64,000 nt of DNA from Micromonospora fulviviridis (GTDB lineage Bacteria > Actinomycetota > Actinomycetes > Mycobacteriales > Micromonosporaceae). Location of the stretch: assembly GCF_014648395.1 (NCBI RefSeq), contig NZ_BMRA01000002.1:680732-744731 (forward strand), in the 5' to 3' direction. The translations under genes and the position numbers were made by a program. The notes beneath the pieces were generated by a model. It saw only the letters and a list, made by a program, of their open reading frames with translations, had not been told where the DNA came from and did no database searches. Position 1 is the first letter of the stretch, and the number at the start of each line of letters is the position of its first letter. Of the stretch, positions 45,495 through 55,471 are shown piece after piece.

Positions 45495-45872
45495 GTGGGC
45501 CAACTGTCGGGGGGCATCGTGGCGAACGCGGTCTGGGACGCGCTGGATGGCGTACGCGAGGTCGAGATCACCGTGACCGGCCGGAAGACCGGCCGGCAGA
45601 TCACCCACCCCGTCTGGTTCGTGCTGGACGAGGACAGCGTCTTCCTGGTCCCGGTGACCGGCTCGGACAGCCAGTGGTACAAGAACGTCCGGCAGACCCC
45701 GATGATCGAGGTGTCGGCGAACGGCACCGCGTTGAGTTCGAGTGCCACCCCGATCACCGAGGCCGGCCGGGTCAACCACGTGGTGGAGCTGTTCAAGGCC
45801 AAGTACGGCGCCGACACGGTGGAGCGCTCCTACCCGAAGCACGACGTGGCGGTCCAGGTCCCGCTCGGGTAG
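45495..45872 (+). CDS. Deazaflavin/DUF385-type nitroreductase family protein
   Basis: 125 aa from GTG 45495, with GGGAGG four bases upstream; GTG 45519 with GGGGGG is also possible. The fold is a split beta-barrel (EITVTGRKTGRQITHPVWFV, FLVPVTGSDSQWYKNVR), typical of F420H2-dependent nitroreductase/DUF385 proteins in actinomycetes. The conserved GRKTG and WYKN elements bind the phosphate and ribityl parts of the cofactor. Likely an F420- or flavin-dependent reductase. It is divergent from the methyltransferase gene; the 190-bp gap shows no other feature. Confidence 0.8.
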   Translation: MGQLSGGIVANAVWDALDGVREVEITVTGRKTGRQITHPVWFVLDEDSVFLVPVTGSDSQWYKNVRQTPMIEVSANGTALSSSATPITEAGRVNHVVELFKAKYGADTVERSYPKHDVAVQVPLG

Positions 45873-45893
45873 CCGGCCTGGTCGTTATGCGGG

Positions 45894-45930
45894 CAGAGCC
45901 TCCCCGGCGATCCTTCCCGAGGAGGCTCTG
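45894..45930. terminator. Hairpin between convergent genes
   Basis: CAGAGCCTCC (45894-45903) and GGAGGCTCTG (45921-45930) form a perfect 10-bp stem with a 17-base loop between the DUF385 gene (+) and the subtilase gene (-). Confidence 0.7.
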
Positions 45931-45959
45931 ACCACTGCTGGCGGACCGGTTCGGCTATC

Positions 45960-48900
45960 TCACAGGCGCGGGTCCTCCTGGACCTTCAGGGCGTTGAGGA
46001 TCGGATCGCTCTCGCTCTTTTCGCCGCGAAGCTCGATCTTCAGATCGCCACCGGCATGCTCGACGGTGACCGAGTTCATGTCCGCGGTCAGCGCACCCAC
46101 CTTCGCCTGGACGTCGTGGTCGTAGAGCACGACCTTGCCGTCGGCCAGAACATCGAAGGCACGCTTGCCGGCCTTGACGTTCTCGATCTCCGCGAAGTCG
46201 AGGCCGACCCGGTACGTCCCGGCGGGGGCGTTCTTGAACACGTAGCTGAACGTCTCGCCGGTCCGCTGGGTGCGGAACAGCGCGTCGTCCTCGGTGCCGG
46301 CGATGTCGGCTCTGGTGGTACGGGCCTTGCCGCCGACGTAGCCCCACGGCCACGAGCCGAGCTCCTGGTCGGGCGACCAGACGAAGCCGTCGGTGCCGAC
46401 GTACCCGGATCCGCCCACGTCGACGCCCTGCCAGTAGGCCGAGGTCGCCAGGCGGACCGGCTTGAGCTGGGCCTCGCCCTTGCCGGCGTTCGACGCCACG
46501 AGCACGTCCCCGACGAGCACGCCGGGCGCGACGCCGGCGTTGTCGGCCGTCGCCGTGACCGTGGTCGACTCACCGACCGCGAGCTTCACCGTGCCGGTTG
46601 CGGCCGCGCCCGTGAGGGTCAGCCATGGAAGGTCGGCGGCCTCGTGCCCACCGTCGCTGGTGCGCTTCTGCTCGCTGAGCCGCACCTCGAGCGGGGCGGA
46701 GCCGGTGTTGGTCACGGTCACGTCGGCCGTCGCCTTCTGGCCCTTGTCGAGAAGCCAGTCGAGGTCACCTCCGGTGACGGTGGCGATGCCCGTGGTCAAC
46801 GCCGTGTCGACCACCTCGGCCTGATCCTTCTTGGCGATGGTCACGGGGTGGCTGGCGGTGACGTAGTTCGGCGACTCGACCTGCACGGTGTTCTCGCCGA
46901 CCAGCGCCTGGGCCTTCCACCGGCCCTTCGCGTCGGCCGTGATGACCCGCTCACCGTTCGGCCCCTTGAGCGTGACGATCGCGCCCTCGATCGGCTTGCC
47001 GTCGTTCTTGTCGGTGACCGTGCCCTCGATCGTGCCCGCGGCCGGGAGGGTGTACTCCAGCCCCAGGCCGGCCTTCAGGATGGGCTGGTTGAAGGAGTAC
47101 TGGCCCGCAGGGTTGTGCGTCAGGCTCTCCACACCGACCGTCGCCGACGACCCCCGGGTGAGGGGGTTGTCGCCGCCGACGCCGTCGCCGTACCCGATCT
47201 GGATGCGGCCGTCGGCGATCAGGGTGACCGAGAAGCTCACGCGAGCCGTCTGGTCGCTGTAGAAGGTGGCGTTGCGCCACTCGATGACCTCAGCGGCCAG
47301 GCCGTCCACCTCGGTCCTGCCGAAGTAGATGCCCGCCTCGTCGTCGACGACCAGGTCGTCCCAGAGCGGATAGATCGCGTCGAACGCGTACGGCGACGGC
47401 AGCTCCGTATTGCCTCCCACGGCGCTGGCCTGGTCGAAGATCAGCTGGCCGTTCGTCGTCACGCACACGCCGTCCCAGGCCGTGTCGTAGAACGGGAACA
47501 GGAAGCTGGAGTCGAACCACAGCACGCCGCAGACGTCATCGCCGTGCCACCCGGACTCCTCCGTGCCCTGGCGGTAGAGCCCGTCGGTCACCTTCATCGA
47601 GTACGAGCGACCGGCGGGGGCCACCGGCACGGGGCCCGGCTCCGGCTGCTCGGGCTGGGGCTCCGGCTCCGCCGTGTCTGCCCGCGGGTCGAGCGTCACA
47701 CGCAGCGCGGCGATGCTCGGGGCCTTCAGGCCCTTCGAGCCCCGCAGCTCCACGGTCAGCGGACCACCCTCGTGCTTCACGACGGCGGTGCGCCAGTCGG
47801 CGGCGTTCGGCCCCACGGCCGCGGCCGCGTCGTACGCGTAGTCCGTCAGCGTTCCGTCCACGAGGACGTCGAACACCCGCTTGCCCTTGGCCGCGTTCTC
47901 GATCTCGGCGAACCCGAGGTCGATCGCGTAGGTGCCCTTGGGCGCGTCGGGGAAGCGGTAGAACAACTGCTTGTCCGGCGTGGTGCGCTGCGACTGGAAC
48001 AGGGCGTCGTCCGTCGTACGTTCGATCCCGGACTGGGTGGAGGCGACCTTCGTCTTCCCCTCGTAGCCCCACGCCTCCTTGCCGGCGGCCTGGTCCCCGG
48101 ACCAGGTGTAGCCGGAGCCGTCGGTGAACTTCGAGCCGCCGGCGTTGACGCCCACCTGGTACTTCGTGGTCGTGAGCGTCACCGGCACGTACGTCTTGGA
48201 CTGCCGTCCGGAGTCGGACCGCACCACGATGTTCGCGCCGAGGACGCCGGGCTTGGCGTCCTTCGAGGAGATCGAGACCTTGACGGTCGTCGACTGACCC
48301 GGGGCGAGGGTGCCGCCGGTCGAGGACAGCGACAGCCACGGCAGGTCGGTGAGCAGGTCGTCCTCGACGTCGACCAGCACGACGTCATCGGCGACCTGGT
48401 CCGCCGCCCACAGCGCCCCGGTCGAGTCGGTCTCGAGGCCGCCGCCCTGGGTCGCCTTCTGGCCCGGGAACCACCACGCGTTGACCAGCGAGCAGTCGTC
48501 GGGGTCGACCTGCAGCAGCCGGGTGGGCCTGTTGAAGGTGAGGTCGGTGTACCAGATGGTGTCGGACGCCTGGTTGTAGGCCAGGCCCATCACCTCGGGC
48601 AGCGGCGGCGCGCAGAACGACAGCAGCGCACCCGCGTTGTCGTGCGACGTCCCGGCGACGGTGCCGATCATGCCGTTCGCCCGGCCGCCGACGTAGAACA
48701 CGTCCTCCGCCGGGTTGTAGGCGAGGCCGGTCAGCTGCAGCGTGGACCAGTCACCCTTGATCTGCCGGGTCTCCTTCCCGGTCTCCCGGTCGAAGCAGTG
48801 GATGTAGCTGGCCGGGCTGTCCTCCATCTGGCACATGTCACCGGTCCTGGTGTCGAGCGCCATGTCGAACGCCCGGTACGCGGGGTTCCACGACGCGTCG

Positions 48901-51900
48901 AAGACCTTGCCGGTCGGCTTGCCCGACACCGTGTAAGCGGTGTTGGTCCGCGCCATGTAGTCGTGGACCCAGACGTCACCGTCGTACCCGATGCCGGTGG
49001 GCTCCTTCTCCGCGATCGTGCCTGGGATGGGGATCCGGGTGATGACATCCCCGCCGGAGGTCGGGCCGACCTTGGCGGCCGCCTGTGCTTCCGCCGTGCT
49101 CGCCGTCGCCGCCTTGCCGTCGGCGTTCGACGGCTTCATGCCGCTCGCACCGGCCTTCCAGGCGGTGAGGTCGATCGTGCTGTGCGCACCCGTCCCGGTA
49201 CGCGTCGTGGCGCCGGCGGCGTCGAGCTCGGGGTGGCGCGCGGCCTCGCCCAGGTCGTACGTGAGCGGGGCGGAACCGGTGTTGGTCAGCGTCAGCGAGC
49301 CCACACCGTTCTGGTCGGTGCCCATCACGGCGTCGAGGCCGTCGGCCTTCAGGCCGGCGACGCCCGTGGTGAGGCGCGCGTCGACCGTCGCCTTCGCGTA
49401 GAGCTTGTCGAGGGTGAAGTCGTACGACCCCGTCACGTAGTTCGGCGCCTCGACCGTCATCGTGTAGTCGGCGACCGGCAGCTGCCGGTGCACGATGCCC
49501 GTCGCGTTGGTCGTGACGCTCTCGACGAGGCCGTCCTTGTCGGTGAACGAGACCTTGGCCCCGGACACCGGCAGCCCGTCGTTCTTGTCGACGACGGTCG
49601 CGTCGAGGTAGCCCCAGTCGGGAAGGTCGTAGGTGACGATCTCCCCGTCGTGGAGCACCGGGGCGCTGTCGGAGAACCGGATGCCGTCGACGCCGGCCCA
49701 GCCCTGGATGCCGGTGATGGTCTTGGCGCCGCCGGTCACCGGGTCGTCGGTGCCGATGCCGTCGCCGTACCCGAAGATCACCTTGCCCGAGCGGGTGAGC
49801 GTGGCCGAGAAGTTGACCGGCTCCGTGTACTCCGACCGGATCGGGTAGGCCCAGATCTTGGCGTTACGGAACTCGACGACGAACGCGTCCTCGCCGTCGA
49901 CCTTGGTGGCCGCCGTGAAGACACCCCCGCCGGGGGCGAACTCGACGGGGGTCTGGACGTAGAACGGGAAGACGCCCGCACCGCCGCTGCCGGGTCCGGT
50001 GCCCTCGTCCGGGGTGATGACGCCGCGCAGGCTGACACCGAGGGTGTCGTGGCTGCCGTTGTAGAGCGCGATCGGGAACGGCAGCTTCACCGTCGCCCAC
50101 ACGCCGCTGGTGAACGCGACCGGCTCGGTGCCGCGCAGGTACTCGCCTTCGGAGACGGCGCAGCTGTAGCCGCCCTCGTCGACGACGTGCCCGACCGGGA
50201 TCTCCAGCGACGTGTTCTCGGTGCCGACGGTCAGCGGGAGGGACGTCGGCGAGAGGCAGGCGTTGGGCGTGACGGCGAGCCCGTACTGGCCCTCCGGCAC
50301 ACCGGCGATCGTGAACGCGCCGTTGGCGTCCGTACGTACCGGCTTCAGCGGCGTGTCCTTGACGGAGACGTCGGCGTTCGGTACCGGCTGCTTCTTGTCG
50401 TCGACGACCCTGCCGCTGATGTCGTGGCGCGCGGCGGCCGTGAGCGGCAGCGTGACGGAGGTGTCCTGGCCGAGGGAGATCGTGACGTTGGCGGTCGCGG
50501 TCAGGTAGCCGAAGACCTTGGTGCTGATCTGGTAGTAGCCGACCGGGAGGTTGATCTTGAACCGGCCGTCCTTGTCGGTGCCGATGGACCGGCTGAACGG
50601 TCCGCTGATCGTCACGTCGGCGGCGGGTACCGGGGCGCCGTCGGCGGTGACGACACCGGTGAGGGTGCCGCCCTGCCGGGGCGCGAGCTCGAGCAGGCGG
50701 ACGAGGTCGAGCCGGCCTTCGCCGTACTTGTTGTTGACGTCGGCGGTGCCGCCGCACTCGGTGTCGTCGACGTCGACGGCCGAGTCGGCGAGCAGGCGGC
50801 GGGTCTGCTCGACCTGCCCGATGAGGGTCGGGTCGTAGCTCCACAGGTCGGCGACGGCGCCGGCGACGTGGGGAGCCGCCATCGACGTACCGGCCATCTC
50901 GACGTAACTGTTGTTCGGGTAGGACGAACGGACGGCGACGCCCGGAGCGGAGATCTCGGGCTTGATCCGGCCACCCTCGCCCTCACCCTTGCGGGAGAAC
51001 GACGCGAGCGTGCCGTCCGAGTCGTACGCGCCGACGGAGTAGGCGCTCTCGGCGGAGCCGGGCGAGGAGACGGTGTCGCAGGCCGCGTACGGCGTGGTGT
51101 TGCCCGATGACCAGACGCTGAAGATGCCCGCGGCGCTCCAGGCCTCGTCGATGGCCTGGAAGAAGTCGTCGAAGTTGTGCTCGACGGTCTGGCCCCACGA
51201 GTTGTTGATGACGTGGGGGCGCTTGGACGGGTCAGGGTTGTTCCCGTTGACGTCGGTCGGGGCGAGCAGCCACCAGCCGGACTTGAGCAGCGACTCGACG
51301 CCGCTGTTGTCGCAGCAGCCGTTCGTCGCGATCCACTGCGCGTCCGGGGCGACGCCGACGTGGTTGGTGCCGTCGTCGCCGACCATGGTGCCCATGGTGT
51401 GCGTGCCGTGTCCGTTGTCGTCGCACGGTGCGCCGGTGCACGTGCCCCGGGTGGCCATCCAGTTGTAGTTGTGGTCGATGGTGCCGTCGGGCTTCGTGCC
51501 GCGGTACTGGTGCATCAGGGCGGGGTGGTCGAACTGGACGCCCGAGTCGAGGTTGGACACGGTGATGCCCGCACCGGTGGCGCCCATGGCCCACGCCTCG
51601 GGGGCGTGGATGGCGTCCAGACCCCACGTGGTGGTGCCTTCCGCGGCGGCGGCCTTCGGGGCGGCAGGGCGGGCAGCCTGGTCGGCGGGGACCTTCGCAT
51701 CGACGGGCTCGACCAGCGCGACCTGCGGCGTCGCGTGGATCTCGGCGACCTGCCCGACCGAGGCGACGTCGAGCGCGAGCTTCTGCGTGCCGCCCTTGAC
51801 GAGCACGGCGTTGACGAGCGGGTAGGACGTGTACTTCACGCCCGCCGCGTCGAGCTCGGCGGCGACGGACGCCGCGGAGCTCTTCGCTGCCGCTTGCAGC

Positions 51901-52148
51901 GCGTCGTAGACGAACTGACCGCGGGCGGTCCAGTTCGCGATCTTCTTGGCGGGGGCGAGATCGGCCTTGGTGTCGAACGTAATCCAGAAGTCGGAAGCCG
52001 GCTGCGTGCGGAAGCGATCCTTCAGGTTCGGCGCGATCTTGTTGGCGGCCGCGCCGGGATCGGGCTCAGCGGCGGACGCCGGTAACGGCTGAATCATGCT
52101 CAGGCCGACCGCTGCGGCCAGCGAAGCCGCGAGGGCTTTGAGTCTCAT
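45960..52148 (-). CDS. Giant secreted S8 subtilase with duplicated accessory modules
   Basis: 2062 aa; ATG 52148 with AAGGA upstream. Signal peptide (residues 1-27), an I9-like propeptide (about 40-150), then an S8 catalytic domain with D201 (VSNLDSGVQ), H247 (DNGHGTHTMGTM) and S422 (GTSMAAPHVAGA). Next are two carboxypeptidase-regulatory-like beta domains. A large super-module then occurs twice: a YxxGTE entry, a FGYGDGIG/IGYGDGVG beta domain, DKNDGxPxxGA, EAPNYVTG/ESPNYVTA, LTNTGSAPL, PWLxL and a malectin-like domain (about 1370-1490 and 1940-2055). Only the first copy contains an inserted beta-propeller-like region (about 1080-1330). A cell-surface or secreted protease with carbohydrate-binding tails. 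Confidence 0.9.
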   Translation of the reverse strand: MRLKALAASLAAAVGLSMIQPLPASAAEPDPGAAANKIAPNLKDRFRTQPASDFWITFDTKADLAPAKKIANWTARGQFVYDALQAAAKSSAASVAAELDAAGVKYTSYPLVNAVLVKGGTQKLALDVASVGQVAEIHATPQVALVEPVDAKVPADQAARPAAPKAAAAEGTTTWGLDAIHAPEAWAMGATGAGITVSNLDSGVQFDHPALMHQYRGTKPDGTIDHNYNWMATRGTCTGAPCDDNGHGTHTMGTMVGDDGTNHVGVAPDAQWIATNGCCDNSGVESLLKSGWWLLAPTDVNGNNPDPSKRPHVINNSWGQTVEHNFDDFFQAIDEAWSAAGIFSVWSSGNTTPYAACDTVSSPGSAESAYSVGAYDSDGTLASFSRKGEGEGGRIKPEISAPGVAVRSSYPNNSYVEMAGTSMAAPHVAGAVADLWSYDPTLIGQVEQTRRLLADSAVDVDDTECGGTADVNNKYGEGRLDLVRLLELAPRQGGTLTGVVTADGAPVPAADVTISGPFSRSIGTDKDGRFKINLPVGYYQISTKVFGYLTATANVTISLGQDTSVTLPLTAAARHDISGRVVDDKKQPVPNADVSVKDTPLKPVRTDANGAFTIAGVPEGQYGLAVTPNACLSPTSLPLTVGTENTSLEIPVGHVVDEGGYSCAVSEGEYLRGTEPVAFTSGVWATVKLPFPIALYNGSHDTLGVSLRGVITPDEGTGPGSGGAGVFPFYVQTPVEFAPGGGVFTAATKVDGEDAFVVEFRNAKIWAYPIRSEYTEPVNFSATLTRSGKVIFGYGDGIGTDDPVTGGAKTITGIQGWAGVDGIRFSDSAPVLHDGEIVTYDLPDWGYLDATVVDKNDGLPVSGAKVSFTDKDGLVESVTTNATGIVHRQLPVADYTMTVEAPNYVTGSYDFTLDKLYAKATVDARLTTGVAGLKADGLDAVMGTDQNGVGSLTLTNTGSAPLTYDLGEAARHPELDAAGATTRTGTGAHSTIDLTAWKAGASGMKPSNADGKAATASTAEAQAAAKVGPTSGGDVITRIPIPGTIAEKEPTGIGYDGDVWVHDYMARTNTAYTVSGKPTGKVFDASWNPAYRAFDMALDTRTGDMCQMEDSPASYIHCFDRETGKETRQIKGDWSTLQLTGLAYNPAEDVFYVGGRANGMIGTVAGTSHDNAGALLSFCAPPLPEVMGLAYNQASDTIWYTDLTFNRPTRLLQVDPDDCSLVNAWWFPGQKATQGGGLETDSTGALWAADQVADDVVLVDVEDDLLTDLPWLSLSSTGGTLAPGQSTTVKVSISSKDAKPGVLGANIVVRSDSGRQSKTYVPVTLTTTKYQVGVNAGGSKFTDGSGYTWSGDQAAGKEAWGYEGKTKVASTQSGIERTTDDALFQSQRTTPDKQLFYRFPDAPKGTYAIDLGFAEIENAAKGKRVFDVLVDGTLTDYAYDAAAAVGPNAADWRTAVVKHEGGPLTVELRGSKGLKAPSIAALRVTLDPRADTAEPEPQPEQPEPGPVPVAPAGRSYSMKVTDGLYRQGTEESGWHGDDVCGVLWFDSSFLFPFYDTAWDGVCVTTNGQLIFDQASAVGGNTELPSPYAFDAIYPLWDDLVVDDEAGIYFGRTEVDGLAAEVIEWRNATFYSDQTARVSFSVTLIADGRIQIGYGDGVGGDNPLTRGSSATVGVESLTHNPAGQYSFNQPILKAGLGLEYTLPAAGTIEGTVTDKNDGKPIEGAIVTLKGPNGERVITADAKGRWKAQALVGENTVQVESPNYVTASHPVTIAKKDQAEVVDTALTTGIATVTGGDLDWLLDKGQKATADVTVTNTGSAPLEVRLSEQKRTSDGGHEAADLPWLTLTGAAATGTVKLAVGESTTVTATADNAGVAPGVLVGDVLVASNAGKGEAQLKPVRLATSAYWQGVDVGGSGYVGTDGFVWSPDQELGSWPWGYVGGKARTTRADIAGTEDDALFRTQRTGETFSYVFKNAPAGTYRVGLDFAEIENVKAGKRAFDVLADGKVVLYDHDVQAKVGALTADMNSVTVEHAGGDLKIELRGEKSESDPILNALKVQEDPRL

Positions 52149-52163
52149 GCAAAGTCCTTCTGC

Positions 52164-52325
52164 CTACAGGGGTTGGTAGGGGTCGTGGCTCTCGTGGTCG
52201 TCGGCACCGTCGGCGTCGTGGGCGTCGGAGGCGTCGCGGGCGCTGACGCGCGGCTCGCGCGACAGCTCGAGAGGTGGCTGGTGCTGGCCGGCGGTGTCGT
52301 CACGCGCGACGGGTAGCTCAGGCAT
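52164..52325 (-). CDS. Possible 53-aa Asp/His-rich peptide
   Basis: A small frame (ATG 52325 to TAG 52164) lies 15 bases upstream of the subtilase start on the same strand. It encodes an acidic tail rich in Asp and His (DASDAHDADGADDHESHD). No convincing ribosome site is visible and no family is known. It could be a leader peptide of the subtilase transcript or simply an open frame in the 257-bp gap before the LuxR gene, which otherwise holds nothing recognisable. Confidence 0.25.
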   Translation of the reverse strand: MPELPVARDDTAGQHQPPLELSREPRVSARDASDAHDADGADDHESHDPYQPL

Positions 52326-52405
52326 GCATTGGCCTACGGCTATGGATCATGCAGTCATGCTCGGCGGACGAGTGACCGCTCGCTATCCAGCGGATACGTC
52401 AATTT

Positions 52406-55360
52406 TCACGACGCGTCGCCGAGGGAGTCCTCTTCTGCGAACACTCCGGCCTCCACCGCCTTGACCGCGAGCGCGGTCCGGGAGCTCACCTTCAGCTTGC
52501 GCATCGCCGCACGTAGCTGTTGATCCACCGTGGCCGGCGACTTGGCCAGGACCCGGCTGATCTCCCGGTTCGTCTTGCCGGCGACGACCAGTTGGACCAC
52601 GTCGAGCTCCCGAGGTGAGAGCTGGTCCCCGTACCCTCGTCGGCCGCCGCGCCACAGTCGCGGGACCTCGGCGCCGTGTTCGCGAAGCCGCTGTGCGACA
52701 CGGTCCGCATCGCCGCGGGCTCCGAGCCGGAACAGCTGCTCGTACTGTGCGGCCAGCAGCTCTCGACCTTGCTCGATCTGGCCGTGCGCGATGAGCGCCT
52801 CGGCTTGACGCTCGCGGGCGAGCATGGCGTCGTAGGGGCGCGGCAACGCGCTCCAGGCGCGCGCCGCCCGCTCGTATGCCGTCGCCGTGCGGGCGTGGTC
52901 TCCGGCTGTGGCGAGCAGCAGGGCGCGGCATACGGTGAGCGCGGCGCGAGGCGCAGGCGCCGTCCGGCCGCGCAGTCCTCTGGCGAACTGGTCGCCCAGG
53001 CGTGTCGCGGCCTTCAGGTCGCCCGCGGCGAGGTGCGCCTCGATCCGGGCGGGGACGAGGTCCGTCGCCCAGACCCAGATGCCCTTTCTCCGGACGGTGT
53101 CCATCGGCTCGTTCGTGACCTGCAGCGCTCGGGCGCTGCTTCCGTCCGTCAACCACAGTCTGGCCAGCGCAGCGGCGGCCTCCATCGTGTCGTCGGCCGC
53201 GCCGAGACGGGCGGACTCCTCGAGGACCAGCCGGAACTGCTCCTCCGCGGCGCGCCGCCGTCCTGCTGCGGCTGCCAGCCGGGCCGCGAGGCGAATGCTG
53301 CCGAGGTAGTGCGCCGGCCGGTCCCGGTCGGCATCGGCGAGTGCCGCGCTTCGCTCCGCGAGACCCTCCCATCGGCCGGTCAGCCACGCCAGGTTGGCCT
53401 CTTCGAGTCGGACGTTGTGCTGCAACCGGGACGCCTGCTCGGCCTCGGCAAGGCGCATGGCCACGGCGAGGTGCTTCTCCGCGTCGGCGTACCGACCCCA
53501 GATCAGTGCGCCGGTCCCGACATTCGCGTGGATGCGGGCCACGTCGAGACGCTCCGCCGAGCTCGCGCCGTCGGTGGGCAGGCCGGCGACGACGTCCCAG
53601 GCCTCCTCCTCGCCGAGCATGAGCAGCGCCGCGGCTCGGTTGCCGGCCAGGTTCAGCCGCTCCGCGGGGGAATCGAATTCGGCGGCGAGCTCGGCGGCGC
53701 GATCCAGCCAACGGCGGTGGGTCGACGCCGGCCATGGCCCCGCATAGGCCCATCCCAGATAGGTCATCGCCCGAGCCGCCTCGACCGGGTCATGGTCGAG
53801 GTTGGCCACCGCCTGCTCCAGCTCGCCGAGTGCGGCCTGCGCCTCACCCCCGGTGATCAGCAGCCGACCCAGGGGGTTGCGGATCTCGGCCTGCTGGCGG
53901 GCGGACAGATCGGGGGTCTCCAGCACCGAGCGCAAGGTACGGATCACGCGGTGGTAGACCTCATCGACCGGTTCACGCCGGCCCAGTGCGGCTACTCCGG
54001 CGATGCGCGCGACTCGTGCCCGGTCCGCCGGCGGCAGCACGGCCCACGACAACAGATCGACCAGCACGTCGACCGCCTTGGTGTGGTCACCCGAGGCCAT
54101 GGCCAGCTCGGCAACCTGCTCGGCGTACCGCGCCCAGGACCGCGTCTCGCCCGCCTCACGGAAGTGATGGGCAAGGCGTGCCACAGGCGGCGGATGGATG
54201 TCCTCCAAGGCACGGCCGGCCAGCAGGTGGAAGTGTCTGCGGTCGGTCAACGGGATCGTTTCGTAGACAGCCGTGGCGGCCAGCACGTGCCGGAATCGCC
54301 ACCGGCCGCGGTCGTCTCCGTCCAGGACGCCGGCGTCGGCAGCCTCCGCGACAGCGCCTCGACACGCAGTTGGTGACAGACCGGCGGTCATCGCGATCGT
54401 GGCCAGCGACGACCGTTCAGCCAACGTGGCCGCGGCACGCAGCACCTGCTGCGCCGTCGGCGACAGACGGCCCACCCGCTCCCGGGTGGAGTCGCGCACC
54501 GTTGGCGGCACCTGCAGCTCGCGCAGCTTCAGCCGGACCCACTGCCCGTCGCGAAAGACGAGGTCGGCACGGTCGCACATGAGGCGAACCGACTCCTCCA
54601 GCGCCAGCGGAACGCCACCGGTCCGCTCGTGCATGAACGTCGCGAACTCCTGCGACACCGGGTTGCCGTCCAGCATCGAGGACACCAGCGCTGCCGTGTC
54701 GTCGGGTCGCATCGGCGCCAGGGCGATCCTCAGCTGGGTCACGCCAGCGGGCAACCGGGACGTCAGCCGCAGCAACAGCGACCCGACGTCCACCTCCTCC
54801 GGCCGATAGGAGATCACCAGGCTTGGCCCGTCCGACTGCTGTCGGGAGGTGACGAACAGCAGGAACTCCAAGGTCACCTCGTCGGCCCAGTGAGCGTCCT
54901 CGAGCACGAGAACGTCGACACGCAGAGCCCGCAGCAGCTCGTCCAGGGCGCGGAACAGGCGATGCCGTGCCGCCTTCGCATCGTCCAAGGGCGGCAGTGC
55001 GGGCGGCAGGTCCGAGGACCATTCAGGGAACAGGGGCCGTAAGGCACCCGCAAGCTCGCTGAGCCGCAATCGCGATACCGGGCGGTCGATCCCACGGAAC
55101 GCGTCGACGATCGGCCCCAACGTCAGCGACTCGCGAAGCGGTGGGCACACCGAGACCAAAGCGGTGTGCTGGTCCGGCGCGGCCAACCACTCCCGCAGCA
55201 GTCGGCTCTTCCCGATCCCCGCCTCGCCCTCCACCAGCACGATCGCCGGTGGCCGGGCCAGGGCGCCCCGAAGCGCCGTCATCTCCCGATCACGACCCAC
55301 GAAATGCGGCGTGGAAACCGTCGGTGACGTCCGTTCGTCCTCCGGCGAGGGGTCGAGCAT
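52406..55360 (-). CDS. LuxR-family ATP-binding regulator (LAL/MalT type)
   Basis: 984 aa from ATG 55360. The N-terminal AAA/STAND ATPase has P-loop VEGEAGIGKSRLL (about 43-55) and Walker B VDVLVLEDAHWADE. A long TPR-like helical region follows. The C-terminal LuxR helix-turn-helix (LSPRELDVVQLVVAGKTNRE, then VLAKSPATVDQQLRAAMRKL) ends the protein. The length fits the LAL class, whose members activate catabolic or antibiotic genes on ligand binding. It lies upstream of the giant subtilase in the same direction and may control it, but no binding site was identified. Confidence 0.9.
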   Translation of the reverse strand: MLDPSPEDERTSPTVSTPHFVGRDREMTALRGALARPPAIVLVEGEAGIGKSRLLREWLAAPDQHTALVSVCPPLRESLTLGPIVDAFRGIDRPVSRLRLSELAGALRPLFPEWSSDLPPALPPLDDAKAARHRLFRALDELLRALRVDVLVLEDAHWADEVTLEFLLFVTSRQQSDGPSLVISYRPEEVDVGSLLLRLTSRLPAGVTQLRIALAPMRPDDTAALVSSMLDGNPVSQEFATFMHERTGGVPLALEESVRLMCDRADLVFRDGQWVRLKLRELQVPPTVRDSTRERVGRLSPTAQQVLRAAATLAERSSLATIAMTAGLSPTACRGAVAEAADAGVLDGDDRGRWRFRHVLAATAVYETIPLTDRRHFHLLAGRALEDIHPPPVARLAHHFREAGETRSWARYAEQVAELAMASGDHTKAVDVLVDLLSWAVLPPADRARVARIAGVAALGRREPVDEVYHRVIRTLRSVLETPDLSARQQAEIRNPLGRLLITGGEAQAALGELEQAVANLDHDPVEAARAMTYLGWAYAGPWPASTHRRWLDRAAELAAEFDSPAERLNLAGNRAAALLMLGEEEAWDVVAGLPTDGASSAERLDVARIHANVGTGALIWGRYADAEKHLAVAMRLAEAEQASRLQHNVRLEEANLAWLTGRWEGLAERSAALADADRDRPAHYLGSIRLAARLAAAAGRRRAAEEQFRLVLEESARLGAADDTMEAAAALARLWLTDGSSARALQVTNEPMDTVRRKGIWVWATDLVPARIEAHLAAGDLKAATRLGDQFARGLRGRTAPAPRAALTVCRALLLATAGDHARTATAYERAARAWSALPRPYDAMLARERQAEALIAHGQIEQGRELLAAQYEQLFRLGARGDADRVAQRLREHGAEVPRLWRGGRRGYGDQLSPRELDVVQLVVAGKTNREISRVLAKSPATVDQQLRAAMRKLKVSSRTALAVKAVEAGVFAEEDSLGDAS

Positions 55361-55431
55361 GCGTGATGATCTCTCTTTTCGCTGCTCGGGCACAAGTACC
55401 ATCGCGGCGCGATCCACGTACTGCGGGAAGC

Positions 55432-55461
55432 GGAGGGCCGGGCTGCCTCGCCCGGCCCTCC
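55432..55461 (-). terminator. Perfect 12-bp hairpin after ABC permease gene
   Basis: GGAGGGCCGGGC (55432-55443) and GCCCGGCCCTCC (55450-55461) form a perfect 12-bp stem with a 6-base loop, 10 bases beyond the stop of the FtsX-like permease. It separates the ABC operon from the LuxR gene, which runs in the same direction. Confidence 0.85.
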
Positions 55462-55471
55462 CCGACCGAAC

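Noticed and set aside
46056..51110. 1684-aa open frame on the plus strand opposite the subtilase
   Set aside because: It is antisense to a gene with a signal peptide and intact catalytic triad, its composition is extremely Arg/Val/Gly-biased, and it has no motif. High GC at third positions opens such frames.
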